Part shown: positions 50,735-60,714 of the stretch, piece after piece
Numbering within the stretch: position 1 is the first letter of the stretch
Layout of the letters: the number at the start of each line of letters is the position of its first letter
Source of the DNA: Prochlorococcus sp. AG-402-C09
GTDB taxonomy: Bacteria > Cyanobacteriota > Cyanobacteriia > PCC-6307 > Cyanobiaceae
NCBI GenBank assembly: GCA_003279565.1
Contig: QCHN01000002.1
Span: 1 to 64,000, forward strand
Direction of reading: 5' to 3'
Length of the DNA stretch: 64,000 nt
Made by a program: the position numbers and the translations under genes
The notes under the pieces: generated by a model
Databases searched by the model: none
What the model was told of the DNA's origin: nothing
The model's input: only the letters and a program-made list of their open reading frames with translations

Positions 50735-51443
50735 GATCAAATTCTAGCCATTGTTTTATTTTTTTGATGTTTTTAATTTTGGTTATGAAATGCCCCTCTT
50801 CTTGAAGGTTGATTATTTTGGGTGCGGTCTCTAAGTGGTTTTTTAAATCTTTAACTAGCTTTGCTTTCGTTTGATTAGCCAAAATATAGTCTTCTTCACT
50901 GTTAACAATAAGCACTTTGGTTGAACTATTTAAGCCAATTGGTAGTGATTCTGAATTAATAAGAAGGATTAAATCATTTTTAAGTTTTAACCTTCCTAAA
51001 TCTGATATGTGAAGGAAATTTGATTCGATTGACTCTAAATCTATGTAATTAGGTTTATAAGCTTTTAGATAAAACTTTCTTAACATAGCTTTTTCATTGG
51101 GTGTATCAATTGCATTCATCATCTTGTTAAGCGCCAGTTTTACAGGGCGATTCTCTTTACTATTTGGAATAAATCGACTAAAACTATTTATTAATACAAG
51201 GTGAGTCGCTGATTGTAAAACTTGATTATCTATCATATGTGAACCAAGAGAGTGACATATAGCAACTCTTTTAAGTTTGACTTGATTTGAGTTGTGATTC
51301 CATTTGGGTTTTTGTGGGCTTATAGCTTTGTATCCGCGTTCAGCAGTTTGCCATTCCCAATCACAACTTTTAAATATCTTTACCCAATTTGACCATTGAT
51401 GACTATCACCAGCCCACCCATGCACAGCAATGATTTCTTTCAT
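50715..51443 (-). CDS. bioK: Pimeloyl-ACP methyl ester esterase, BioK type
   Basis: An alpha/beta hydrolase of 242 residues that frees pimeloyl-ACP from its methyl ester. The oxyanion segment is VHGWAGDSHQW. The nucleophile is Ser65 in CHSLG, where the first glycine of GxSxG is replaced by cysteine. Asp185 (SEEDYILA) and His218 (EGHFITK) complete the triad. It differs from BioH and BioG, and picocyanobacteria are known to use BioK for this step. It overlaps bioF by four bases upstream and bioC downstream. Confidence 0.85.
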   Translation of the reverse strand: MKEIIAVHGWAGDSHQWSNWVKIFKSCDWEWQTAERGYKAISPQKPKWNHNSNQVKLKRVAICHSLGSHMIDNQVLQSATHLVLINSFSRFIPNSKENRPVKLALNKMMNAIDTPNEKAMLRKFYLKAYKPNYIDLESIESNFLHISDLGRLKLKNDLILLINSESLPIGLNSSTKVLIVNSEEDYILANQTKAKLVKDLKNHLETAPKIINLQEEGHFITKIKNIKKIKQWLEFDHATNMV

Positions 51444-52582
51444 TTGTTTTTTAAAACTTTGATAAGTCTTTCGAAGGCCTTAATTGGAGTATTTCGCCTA
51501 ATAACCAACCTGAGTCTCGATTTGCCTTCAGGGACCGTTGGTGGACGGATCGCAACCGTAAGAAGGCCTTGTGCCTCAAGCTTTTTCTGATAATCCATGG
51601 CTAATTCGTCTGAACCTAGAATTATAGAAATTATTGGACCTCCCCCAACAGGTCGTTGCCACCCAATTTGAGACAATCTATCTCTTAAATCTATTGATTT
51701 CTCTTTTAGTTCTCTACCCCAGCTAGGGTTGTTTTCAATTAGATTTAACGCGGCTAAAGCACTTGCGCAGAGTGGAGGAGCTAAAGCAGTTGTATAGCGA
51801 AATGCCCCACAGTTTTGTATTAAATTTTCTCCTGTTATCTTGTCTGTTGCGAGAAATGCTCCCCCACTTCCAAATGCTTTACCGAAGGTCCCACTGATAA
51901 TTGATGTTGGTTCTTTGAGGCCAAATGATTCACCTCTTCCGTTTGGACCCATAATGCCAAAAGCATGAGCTTCGTCTATCAACAACTTTGAATCATACTT
52001 AATGCATAGCTTTGAAATTTCTTTTACGGGGGCTGTTGTACCCTCCATACTAAAAAGGCTTTCAGTGATGACTAAGGGTTTTTTTAGAGGATTCCTTTGC
52101 CTAGATTTTTTTAAAATTCTTTCTAATTCAGATAAATTATTGTGCTTGAATCTAATGAGCTTTGCTCCACTCGCTTTGACTCCAACGAGCAGAGAATGAT
52201 GTATTAGACGATCACAAATAACAGGCGTGTGACGATCAGTCAGTGCTAAAACTGCAGCCAGATTTGCCTGGAAACCACTAGGATAAAGTAGTACAACTTC
52301 CCGATCAAGCCATTCAGCAAGCTTCTTTTCAAGTCTCAGATGAATATTTCTACTACCAGTAATAAATCTTGATCCTCCAGAACCAACTCCATCAGTTTCT
52401 AAGGTTTGTCTTGCTGCCTCAATTAATAATGGATGTCTTGCCAGGTCTAGATAGTCATTACTAGCTAGGTCAATTAAAGTGATTTGATTTAGATTTTCAT
52501 CTACACCAATCAATTCTGATGATCTTTTTCCTGGGATCCAAGTCCTGAGTCTACGAATTCTAGAGTTAGGGATTTCAGGCAT
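51440..52582 (-). CDS. bioF: 8-amino-7-oxononanoate synthase
   Basis: PLP enzyme joining pimeloyl-ACP and alanine to make KAPA. The 380 residues include DLASNDYLDLARHP, GSGGSRFITGSRNIHLRLEK, DEAHAFGIMGPNGRGESFGL and SGTFGKAFGSGGAF with the PLP lysine. It starts the biotin operon bioF-bioK-bioC-bioD-bioA. bioB, the last enzyme, is not in the window. Confidence 0.96.
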   Translation of the reverse strand: MPEIPNSRIRRLRTWIPGKRSSELIGVDENLNQITLIDLASNDYLDLARHPLLIEAARQTLETDGVGSGGSRFITGSRNIHLRLEKKLAEWLDREVVLLYPSGFQANLAAVLALTDRHTPVICDRLIHHSLLVGVKASGAKLIRFKHNNLSELERILKKSRQRNPLKKPLVITESLFSMEGTTAPVKEISKLCIKYDSKLLIDEAHAFGIMGPNGRGESFGLKEPTSIISGTFGKAFGSGGAFLATDKITGENLIQNCGAFRYTTALAPPLCASALAALNLIENNPSWGRELKEKSIDLRDRLSQIGWQRPVGGGPIISIILGSDELAMDYQKKLEAQGLLTVAIRPPTVPEGKSRLRLVIRRNTPIKAFERLIKVLKNK

Positions 52583-52711
52583 ATTGTTATGTTGTTTTCT
52601 GTATTTAAAGATTTGGGTGCTGGCTTAACATTTTTTCTTTGTCTTCTTAATTTTATTATGTATCCAAGTCAAAAATCATGTGGTCATAGAAAATTCCCTT
52701 AGGATTTAGCA

Positions 52712-55489
52712 ATGACTTCATCAGAAAGAGATACGTCTGAGAACGAAATCCTCCAAAACAATTTAAATCCAAAGGAAATCTTTCCTTTTACATTGGATGA
52801 GTTTCAACTTAAAGCAATTGACTCACTCAATCAAGGGCATTCTGTAGTTGTTAGTGCTCCTACAGGATCAGGCAAAACCTTAATAGGAGAGTATGCAATT
52901 TATAGAGCGATTTCTCATAAGAATAAGGTGTTTTATACAACACCCTTAAAAGCTTTATCTAACCAAAAGCTAAGAGACTTTAGGAAACAATTTGGTTCAA
53001 GCAATGTGGGCCTTTTAACAGGTGATTTAAGCCTGAATAGAGAGGCTTCGATTCTTGTTATGACTACTGAAATTTTTAGGAATATGCTTTATGCAGCAGC
53101 AGATAGGAATGATGACCCTCTACTTGATATAGAAACTGTTGTTCTTGATGAATGTCATTACATGAATGATGCTCATAGAGGGACAGTGTGGGAGGAATCA
53201 ATTATTCATTGTCCTAAATCCGTTCAGTTCGTTGCTTTATCAGCAACTGTTGCAAATGCAGGTCAATTAACTGATTGGATTGAGCAAGTTCATGGACCTA
53301 CAGATTTGATATCTAGTGATTTAAGACCAGTTCCTTTGGAATTCAATTTTTGTAGTGCTAAAGGACTTCATCCATTACTCAATGATAAAGGAACTGGATT
53401 ACATCCAAACTGCAAGATTTGGCGTCCAACAAAATCTTTTAAGAAGAGAGGACGCTTATCCAAGCCTACTCAACCCGAGTCTCCTTCGCTGGGGTTTGTG
53501 ATATCGAAGTTGGCAGAAAGAAATATGTTACCAGCTATTTATTTCATCTTTAGTCGTCGTGGTTGTGACAAGGCTGTAAAAACAATAGCTAGCACTTGTT
53601 TAGTGAACCAAGAAGAAAGAACCTCAATTCAAGATCGATTTGAAAAATATACAATTTTAAATTCAGAAGGATTGAGAGATGATTTACATATAAAAGCTTT
53701 ATTTAATGGAATCGCCTCTCATCATGCAGGAGTTCTTCCTGCCTGGAAGGAGTTAATTGAGGAATTATTTCAAGAAGGATTGATAAAAGTTGTTTTTGCA
53801 ACTGAAACCTTAGCTGCAGGAATCAATATGCCGGCGAGATGCACAGTTATATCTACTTTGTCGAAGAGATCAGATAATGGACATCGTCAATTAATGGGGA
53901 GTGAGTTTTTGCAAATGGCTGGTAGAGCAGGAAGAAGAGGTCTTGATTCTAGAGGCTATGTAGTTACTGTACAAACTCGATTTGAAGGGGTTCGAGAAGC
54001 TGGTCAGTTAGCAACCAGCCCAGCAGACCCACTGATTAGTCAATTCATGCCAAGCTATGGCATGGTTCTGAATTTATTGCAGCGTTATAACTTAGATAAA
54101 TCAAAAGAACTGATAGAAAGAAGCTTTAGTAGATACTTAGCCAGCTTAGATTTAGTTGAAGAGGAAGAAGAACTATCTAGGTTAAAAAAAGAGTTTAAAG
54201 AATATAAAACCTTTTCAGAAGATATACCATGGTCAGATTTTGAAAGATATGAAAAAATAAAAAGTCATCTAAAGGAAGAAAGACGACTATTAAAAATCCT
54301 GCAAAAACAATCTGCTGAAACTTTGTCTAATGAATTGATCTTAGCCTTGGAATTTGCAAATAATGGAACCCTCATAAGCCTAAAAACCTCACAGCTAAAA
54401 GAGAAAGTTATACCTGCTGTGATTGTTGAAAAGATACAAAAAGGAGATCGACCGTCTCAATTATTATGCTTAACAGATGAAAATATTTGGATACTTATTT
54501 CTTGTAAGGAGGTAGTTAGTCTTTATGCAGACTTGGCATGTATAGACGTATCAAATATAACACCTCCTGATGTTAGTAGATTAGGTGAAATACATCATGG
54601 AGATACGTTGAGTAACGAACTAGCTTTAATAATTTCTAATCTGGCTAAGAAAAATAATATGAGAACTGCTCAATATGATCTTGCTAGTGAAGTTTTGTCT
54701 CAAGCTCAATTAGTTAAATCTCTAGATGATGAATTGCTGCTTCAGCCTGCTCATCGATGGGGAGATAAGAAAAAATTAAAGAAGCACAGACGTAAAATGA
54801 ATGAACTAGATGTTGAAATTCATGAACGTGAGGAGATTCTTTATGACAGATCTAATCGTCACTGGGAAACCTTTTTGTCACTGATTAAAGTCCTAAACTA
54901 CTTCGGTTGCTTGGATGATTTAAACCCAACTGAGATTGGTAGGGGTATTGGCTCCTTAAGAGGTGAAAACGAATTATGGTTAGGTTTGGTTTTAATGAGT
55001 GGACATCTTGATGAACTGACTCCGATAGAATTAGCTGGAGTTATTCAGTCAATTGTGACGGAAGTTAATCGTCCTGATTTATGGACTGGATTTATTCCAA
55101 GTGCTGTTGCAGACGAAGCTTTTAATGACTTATCAAATATACGAAGAGAATTATTTAGAGTACAAGAACGACTAGGTATAGAAGTTCCTATTTTATGGAG
55201 TTCAGAATTAATGGGTTTAGTAGAAGCATGGGCAAGAGGAAGTACTTGGACGGATTTAATTTCAAATACTTCTTTAGATGAGGGAGATGTTGTAAGAATC
55301 CTAAGAAGAACAAATGATTTGCTTTCACAGATTCCCTATTGCGAAACTGTTAGTAGGCAACTTAGGAATAATGCTAAGGCAGCGATAAAATTAATGGATA
55401 GATTTCCAGTTTGTGAAGCTGAAGATATTAATCAAACAAAAGGAAAAAATCATGAGGTTGTTAATCCGGCAACCGAAAGAAATAATTGA
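52712..55489 (+). CDS. Ski2/Mtr4-like DEAD-box RNA helicase
   Basis: A 925-residue superfamily 2 helicase. Motif I is APTGSGKT (49-56), motif II is DECH near 145 (LDECHYMND), SAT is in VALSATVANAGQL, and the C-terminal RecA domain has FIFSRRGCDKAVK, FATETLAAGINMPARCTV and QMAGRAGRRGLDS. The last 300 residues resemble the Ski2/DSHCT helical domain. Such cyanobacterial helicases probably remodel RNA during decay or ribosome assembly; the substrate is unknown. It stands alone and is divergent from bioF. Confidence 0.92.
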   Translation: MTSSERDTSENEILQNNLNPKEIFPFTLDEFQLKAIDSLNQGHSVVVSAPTGSGKTLIGEYAIYRAISHKNKVFYTTPLKALSNQKLRDFRKQFGSSNVGLLTGDLSLNREASILVMTTEIFRNMLYAAADRNDDPLLDIETVVLDECHYMNDAHRGTVWEESIIHCPKSVQFVALSATVANAGQLTDWIEQVHGPTDLISSDLRPVPLEFNFCSAKGLHPLLNDKGTGLHPNCKIWRPTKSFKKRGRLSKPTQPESPSLGFVISKLAERNMLPAIYFIFSRRGCDKAVKTIASTCLVNQEERTSIQDRFEKYTILNSEGLRDDLHIKALFNGIASHHAGVLPAWKELIEELFQEGLIKVVFATETLAAGINMPARCTVISTLSKRSDNGHRQLMGSEFLQMAGRAGRRGLDSRGYVVTVQTRFEGVREAGQLATSPADPLISQFMPSYGMVLNLLQRYNLDKSKELIERSFSRYLASLDLVEEEEELSRLKKEFKEYKTFSEDIPWSDFERYEKIKSHLKEERRLLKILQKQSAETLSNELILALEFANNGTLISLKTSQLKEKVIPAVIVEKIQKGDRPSQLLCLTDENIWILISCKEVVSLYADLACIDVSNITPPDVSRLGEIHHGDTLSNELALIISNLAKKNNMRTAQYDLASEVLSQAQLVKSLDDELLLQPAHRWGDKKKLKKHRRKMNELDVEIHEREEILYDRSNRHWETFLSLIKVLNYFGCLDDLNPTEIGRGIGSLRGENELWLGLVLMSGHLDELTPIELAGVIQSIVTEVNRPDLWTGFIPSAVADEAFNDLSNIRRELFRVQERLGIEVPILWSSELMGLVEAWARGSTWTDLISNTSLDEGDVVRILRRTNDLLSQIPYCETVSRQLRNNAKAAIKLMDRFPVCEAEDINQTKGKNHEVVNPATERNN

Positions 55490-55507
55490 CATGAAAAATC
55501 TATTTTT

Positions 55508-56902
55508 TCAATCAGTCCCAACCATGAATTTTGGATTAATGAGATTATCAAATTCTTCTTGATCGATATAGTTTAGTTGACTTGATGCTTCTCTTAGGCT
55601 GAGATTCTTTTCATGTGCTAATTGGGCAATTTGACTTGCTTTTTCGTATCCGATTGATGGAGCTAATGCAGTGACTAGCATCAAAGAATTATCTAGATAT
55701 TGTTTGATTTTTGCTTTATTGGGTTGAATACCTTCAATCATATTCTCTCTGCAACTTTTACATGCGTTTTGAAGAAGATTAATACTTTTTAAAATGTTGT
55801 ATCCAATTAGTGGCTTATAAACATTCATTTGTAGATGTCCACCACTTCCTGCTATGGATACTGAGGTATCCATACCAATTATTTGTGTACATACCATTGC
55901 CATGGCTTCGCATTGCGTAGGATTGATTTTTCCTGGCATTATTGAGCTACCAGGCTCATTAGCTGGTAGCTGGAGTTCTGATAAGCCGGCTCTTGGCCCA
56001 CAAGACAAAAGTCGAAGATCATTAACAATTTTGAGCAAAGTGACGGCTAATAATTTCAGTTGGGACATTATATTTACGAGACCATCATGACTAGCCATGA
56101 TGGCAAATTTATTAGTTGCAGTTTCAAAGGGTAAATTTGTTTTCTCAGAAATATCAAGAGCAATGAGATTATCGAAATTCTCAGGAGCATTTATTCCTGT
56201 TCCAATAGCGGTTCCTCCCAGTGGAAGTGAATAAAGTTCTTTGAGGTTGATTTGAATGCGTCCTAATGCATTCTCTAACTGAGCAGCCCAAGCAGAGACT
56301 TCTTGTCCAAGAGTAAGGGGTACTGCATCTTGAAGATGAGTACGTCCTACTTTTATAATATCTTTCCATTCTTGACTTTTTTGATGAAACAAATCAATGA
56401 GCTTTTTTAATTCCGGCATTAAGGTCTTTTTCAAGCTAAGTATTGTGGCTATCTGGATTGCTGCTGGGAAAACGTCGTTTGTAGATTGAGAGCGATTAAC
56501 ATGATCATTGGGATGTAATGGGTCATGACTACCTAAAGGATTATTTAAACTCTTTGAAGCTATATTGCTGATTACCTCATTAACGTTCATATTTGTTTGG
56601 GTGCCACTACCTGTTTGCCATACTTTTAAAGGGAATTGATCATTGTATTTACCTTCAATAATTGCTGAACTTGCTTCGGTGATAAATTGCGTGACTTCTG
56701 TATCTATTAGACCTAAATCATTGTTTACTCTGGCAGCAGAGGCTTTTATTTGGGCAATTGCATGAATAATCTCTAGAGGTACGAGCTCATCACCAATAGC
56801 AAAATTTAAAATTGATCTTTGAGTTTGAGCTCCCCATAGCGCATCCTCTGGAACAGAAATTGAACCTAAACTATCTTTCTCAAGTCGTTTCATCTTGGAC
56901 AT
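55508..56902 (-). CDS. fumC: Fumarate hydratase class II
   Basis: Iron-independent fumarase of 464 residues hydrating fumarate to malate. Diagnostic segments include WGAQTQRSILNF, QTGSGTQTNMNVNEVI, GRTHLQDAVPLTLGQE, and the superfamily signature GSSIMPGKINPTQCEAM near 318. Its active serine and lysine are in that signature. It does not show argininosuccinate- or adenylosuccinate-lyase features. It lies next to purB, a member of the same superfamily, in the same orientation. Confidence 0.97.
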   Translation of the reverse strand: MSKMKRLEKDSLGSISVPEDALWGAQTQRSILNFAIGDELVPLEIIHAIAQIKASAARVNNDLGLIDTEVTQFITEASSAIIEGKYNDQFPLKVWQTGSGTQTNMNVNEVISNIASKSLNNPLGSHDPLHPNDHVNRSQSTNDVFPAAIQIATILSLKKTLMPELKKLIDLFHQKSQEWKDIIKVGRTHLQDAVPLTLGQEVSAWAAQLENALGRIQINLKELYSLPLGGTAIGTGINAPENFDNLIALDISEKTNLPFETATNKFAIMASHDGLVNIMSQLKLLAVTLLKIVNDLRLLSCGPRAGLSELQLPANEPGSSIMPGKINPTQCEAMAMVCTQIIGMDTSVSIAGSGGHLQMNVYKPLIGYNILKSINLLQNACKSCRENMIEGIQPNKAKIKQYLDNSLMLVTALAPSIGYEKASQIAQLAHEKNLSLREASSQLNYIDQEEFDNLINPKFMVGTD

Positions 56903-56945
56903 TGATCTTGGTTTGAAAATCTAAAGTTTCACAGGGAGTAATGAT

Positions 56946-56982
56946 TATAGCTATGTATTTTAGTTAAATCTATAGCTATGTA
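56946..56982. repeat. 12-base direct repeat between fumC and purB
   Basis: The 12 bases TATAGCTATGTA occur at 56946-56957 and again at 56971-56982, 25 bases apart, in the 116-base gap between the fumC start and the purB stop. Each copy contains the palindrome ATAGCTAT. The position would place them upstream of fumC. They may be paired operator half-sites or a small duplication. Confidence 0.6.
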
Positions 56983-57018
56983 CTTTTGAGAGCCTACTAA
57001 TTGATTTAATTCTTGCAG

Positions 57019-58314
57019 TTATATTCCAAGTCTATCCCAAATAACCTTCAAATTCGATTGATGTAATTCAGTTGAAAAGCATTCAGAAAGTTTTTTTGGT
57101 GAGAGACTATTCATTACCTCTGGATCATTCTCAAGGTTTTTTTTGAAATTGCCCTCTGGTTGATTCCATGCTGTGTGAGCATGTTTTTGGACTAATCGAT
57201 AAGAATCTTCGCGACTCATCCCATTCTCAACTAAACCCAAAAGAACTCTTTGACTGAAAACAACTCCTCCATAAACATTTAAATTATTCAGCATATTATT
57301 TGGATAAACGCCAAGTCCTTTAATGATCGCAGTCATTTCAGTGATCATAAAATGAAGTGTGATAGACGTATCTGGAAGCATTAATCTTTCATTGGAACTG
57401 TGGCTAATGTCTCTTTCATGCCATAGAGCTACATTCTCGAGCGCTGCTACTACATAACTTCTTAAAACTCTGGAGAGACCGCTTACTCTTTCACTACGTA
57501 TGGGATTTCTTTTATGAGGCATAGCAGAGCTACCTTTTTGACCTTTCGCAAAGTTTTCCTCTACCTCAAGTACATCTGTTCTTTGAAGGTTTCTGATTTC
57601 TGTAGAAAAACGATCTAATGAAGACCCAATCAAAGCAAGAATCTGTACATAATTAGCATGCCTATCTCTTGAGATAACTTGAGTACTAGCGGTGTCACCC
57701 TCTAGCCCCAAAAGTTCGCAAGTTAATCTCTCTATTTCAGGGTTGGTGTTCGCATAAGTTCCCATGGCACCACTAATTTGACCAACGGAGATATCCTTTT
57801 CGAGACTGTCTAGCCTGCCTTTGTTCCTAAGAGTTTCGGCTAGCCATCCTGCAAGTTTGAATCCAAAAGTAATAGGTTCTCCATGAATCGCATGAGAACG
57901 GCCAATCATTACGGTGCTCTTATGCTGTTTTGCTAAATTTCTAATAGCTTCTTCAAGTAAGAAAAGTTCTTTTTTTAAAAGCTTTACTGATGACTTTAAT
58001 TGAAGTGCTAGGCCAGTGTCGAGGACATCGCTACTTGTCATTCCAACATGAATATATCGGCCTGCATCCCCAACATATTCATTCACATTAGTTAGAAAAG
58101 CAATTACGTCATGTCGAACTTCTGCTTCTATTTCAAGGATCCGTTCGGGGGTGAAACTTGCCTTTGATCGAATAGTTTCCATTGCATCAAGAGGGATGTT
58201 CCCTAATTTGCAATTAGCCTCACATGCGGCTATTTCAACATCAAGCCAAGTTTGGTACTTGGCTTGATCAGACCAAATATTTCCCATCTCTGGGTTTGTG
58301 TAACGCTCAATCAA
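57019..58314 (-). CDS. purB: Adenylosuccinate lyase
   Basis: Catalyses two fumarate-releasing steps of purine synthesis. The 431 residues include MIERYTNPEMGNIWS, EVRHDVIAFLTNVNEYVG, HVGMTSSDVLDTGLALQ, GRSHAIHGEPITFGFKLAGW and the signature GSSAMPHKRNPIRSE near 270. Length and motifs match the shorter bacterial PurB class. It is 115 bases upstream of fumC, which uses the fumarate produced. Confidence 0.97.
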   Translation of the reverse strand: MIERYTNPEMGNIWSDQAKYQTWLDVEIAACEANCKLGNIPLDAMETIRSKASFTPERILEIEAEVRHDVIAFLTNVNEYVGDAGRYIHVGMTSSDVLDTGLALQLKSSVKLLKKELFLLEEAIRNLAKQHKSTVMIGRSHAIHGEPITFGFKLAGWLAETLRNKGRLDSLEKDISVGQISGAMGTYANTNPEIERLTCELLGLEGDTASTQVISRDRHANYVQILALIGSSLDRFSTEIRNLQRTDVLEVEENFAKGQKGSSAMPHKRNPIRSERVSGLSRVLRSYVVAALENVALWHERDISHSSNERLMLPDTSITLHFMITEMTAIIKGLGVYPNNMLNNLNVYGGVVFSQRVLLGLVENGMSREDSYRLVQKHAHTAWNQPEGNFKKNLENDPEVMNSLSPKKLSECFSTELHQSNLKVIWDRLGI

Positions 58315-58357
58315 AGTGCTACAAAGTTAAAGGTTACTTTAATTTAGGTCGTCAAGG

Positions 58358-58618
58358 TCAAGCTGACTTGAGTCTATTGTGTTCAACTTCCCAATGAACA
58401 TATCTTCCCCAAGTCTGCTGCCTTACCCTGCATCTCCCCCCTTTGCAATCAATTACTTGAAAGGGAGGCAAATCATTAGGTTGATTTGTGAATTTTGCAA
58501 AACTTCCTGGAGGCAAAAGTTCAAGTACTTCTCCAGTTTGCTTTTTTGGGGTTAGATGAAAATGACCATGACTAGATAGCTCATTTTCATTAGTGGGATG
58601 ACTGAGCTTTTTAGACAA
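58358..58618 (-). CDS. Conserved small protein (86 aa), unknown function
   Basis: An 86-residue protein with a histidine-containing N-terminal part (SSHGHFHLTPKK) and a compact C-terminal region PPFQVIDCKGGRCRVRQQTW followed by GRYVHWEVEHNRL, which looks like a small SH3-like beta barrel. Such proteins are found among picocyanobacteria next to purB. No signal peptide or membrane helix is seen, and no function can be given. Confidence 0.75.
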   Translation of the reverse strand: MSKKLSHPTNENELSSHGHFHLTPKKQTGEVLELLPPGSFAKFTNQPNDLPPFQVIDCKGGRCRVRQQTWGRYVHWEVEHNRLKSA

Positions 58619-58713
58619 AACCTTTGGTCAATTGATTAGATTCTCTATTGAAAAAGAGGATTTTTACGACTTCTGCGGTTTTTGTTCCGTTTCCTGTTTG
58701 TTTTTGTAAACAA

Positions 58714-59508
58714 ATGACTAAAAAATCGCGATTAGATCTTCACTTGCTGACTAAAGGATTAGTTAAATCTCGTCAAGAGGCGCAGAAGCTTATCAGGGCT
58801 GGCAAAGTTAAAACGATCAATGGACAAATCCTTGATAAGCCAGGCCATGAAGTTTTAAAAGATCTTGAGATAGAAGTTATGCAGCCTTTGAAGTATGTAT
58901 CGCGTGGAGGTGAAAAGTTGGCTGCAGCGTTTAATCAATTTCCTCTTGATATCAAAAATCGAGTTTGTTTAGATGCTGGGATTTCAACTGGTGGTTTTAC
59001 AGATTGTCTTTTGCAATTAGGAGCAGCAAAGGTTTATGGAGTTGATGTTGGTTATGGTCAAACTGCGTGGAGTATTAGAAATGATCCAAGAGTGGTTCTG
59101 ATGGAACGCACTAATATTAGACATTTAACTCCTGAAAAATTATTTAATGCTGGAGACCCAATACCAGACTTCGGAGTGGCTGACTTATCTTTTATCTCTT
59201 TAAAAATTGTTTTACCTAGTTTGAAAGCTCTTCTTCACAATGTCCAATCTGAATTACTCGTATTAGTGAAACCTCAATTTGAAGTTGGTAAAGACAAAGT
59301 TGGCAAAGGAGGAGTCGTTCGTGATCCTTCTCTTCATCTTGAGGCTATAACAGGCGTAGTAAACGAATCTAAAAAATATGGATGGTATCCAAAAGGACTA
59401 ATTCCATCACCTTTAAAGGGACCTGCTGGTAATCAAGAATATTTACTGTGGATGGACGATAATTCTAAAGGAACAAATAATATTGAAAAATTGATAGATT
59501 TTTTGTGA
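58714..59508 (+). CDS. tlyA: TlyA-type rRNA methyltransferase (S4-FtsJ)
   Basis: A 2'-O-methyltransferase of the TlyA/hemolysin A family, about 264 residues. The start ATG at 58714 gives MTKKSRLDLHLLTKGLVKSR, the usual N-terminus. An S4 RNA-binding domain covers about 4-60. The FtsJ-like domain has KYVSRGGEKLAAAF, then CLDAGISTGGFTDCLLQLGA as SAM motif, and VLVKPQFEVGKDKVGKGGVV. An upstream TTG at 58648 would add 22 hydrophobic residues not typical for the family and is rejected. Confidence 0.93.
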   Translation: MTKKSRLDLHLLTKGLVKSRQEAQKLIRAGKVKTINGQILDKPGHEVLKDLEIEVMQPLKYVSRGGEKLAAAFNQFPLDIKNRVCLDAGISTGGFTDCLLQLGAAKVYGVDVGYGQTAWSIRNDPRVVLMERTNIRHLTPEKLFNAGDPIPDFGVADLSFISLKIVLPSLKALLHNVQSELLVLVKPQFEVGKDKVGKGGVVRDPSLHLEAITGVVNESKKYGWYPKGLIPSPLKGPAGNQEYLLWMDDNSKGTNNIEKLIDFL

Positions 59509-59510
59509 GT

Positions 59511-59855
<345 letters not shown>

Positions 59856-59889
59856 TTAAGTGATTTAATAAATTTTAAGTAATTTTTGA

Positions 59890-60198
59890 TCAGATTTTGT
59901 CTATTTGGCTAAGAGAATTGATGAAAGTTATATTTAGTCCAGCATTTGTTGCATCTTCTCCAAGCATTTGTGCATCTTTTCTAGGAAGTATTACTAAACC
60001 ATCACTAATTAATTCCCAATGCACGGATTCGAAATGAGTTTGTAGCCAAAGGATTCCATGAACAGTTTTCGGCTCTATCAGAGTTCCATTTCTCTTTTCA
60101 GAGAGATTAATGTCCATACGAAAATTAATTGATATATCTATTAGGGGGGGTAGCGGGGATTGAGTTTGTACTGAATGATACAAATTTGCTTTTTCCAA
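59890..60198 (-). CDS. Conserved hypothetical protein (102 aa)
   Basis: A 102-residue protein of alternating strands and helices (RMDINLSEKRNGTLIEPKTV, ILWLQTHFESVHWELISDGL, VILPRKDAQMLGEDATNAGL). It has no membrane segment and only generic features. It sits immediately upstream of glnB in the same direction and may be co-transcribed, but a role in nitrogen signalling is not shown. I do not recognise the family. Confidence 0.75.
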   Translation of the reverse strand: MEKANLYHSVQTQSPLPPLIDISINFRMDINLSEKRNGTLIEPKTVHGILWLQTHFESVHWELISDGLVILPRKDAQMLGEDATNAGLNITFINSLSQIDKI

Positions 60199-60297
60199 CC
60201 ATTTAGATGCTTATTAATTAGAAGAATTTATTTGAGGATTGAATTTTTAAACAAGCTTTTATGTAGTGTGTGATTTATGTAATATTAAAATTTACCT

Positions 60298-60714
60298 ATG
60301 AGTGAAGAAGGTACTAAAGAGGAAATTATGTATGGGGAAAGGGAAATAGCGTCTGGTAGCTTAATTTGTTTCCCTAATCCAAATACAAATAGAGACTATG
60401 AAATATCAGTAGATTTCCCTGAATTTACATGTAAGTGTCCTTTCTCGGGCTATCCAGATTTCGCGACTTTGAGAATTGTGTACCAACCAAATGAGAAGGT
60501 TATTGAATTGAAAGCAATTAAACTTTATTTAAATAGTTTTCGTGAAAAGAAAATCTCTCATGAAGAAGTTACAAATAAAATAATAGATCAGTTTGTTGAA
60601 GTTGCTGATCCTAAATGGATACAATTAGAAGCTGATTTTAACCCTCGGGGAAATGTTCATACTATCATTAGAGTTTGTCATGGAAAAAGAAATGATTTAG
60701 AGTTAATTATCTAG
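60298..60714 (+). CDS. queF: NADPH-dependent 7-cyano-7-deazaguanine reductase
   Basis: Reduces preQ0 to preQ1 in queuosine synthesis. This is the short, YkvM-like type of 138 residues. Its catalytic cysteine is in [16 protein letters not shown] (Cys47 by comparison with the family; Cys45 is adjacent), with Asp54 as the proton donor. The NADPH-binding motif [13 protein letters not shown] is present. There is no preQ1 riboswitch visible in the 99 bases upstream. It converges on ccs1, overlapping it by 12 bases. Confidence 0.95.
   Translation: MSEEGTKEEIMYGEREIASGSLICFPNPNTNRDYEISVDFPEFTCKCPFSGYPDFATLRIVYQPNEKVIELKAIKLYLNSFREKKISHEEVTNKIIDQFVEVADPKWIQLEADFNPRGNVHTIIRVCHGKRNDLELII

Noticed and set aside
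60199-60297. preQ1 riboswitch upstream of queF
   Set aside because: The region is AT-rich and lacks the compact C-rich/A-rich pseudoknot pattern of preQ1 aptamers.
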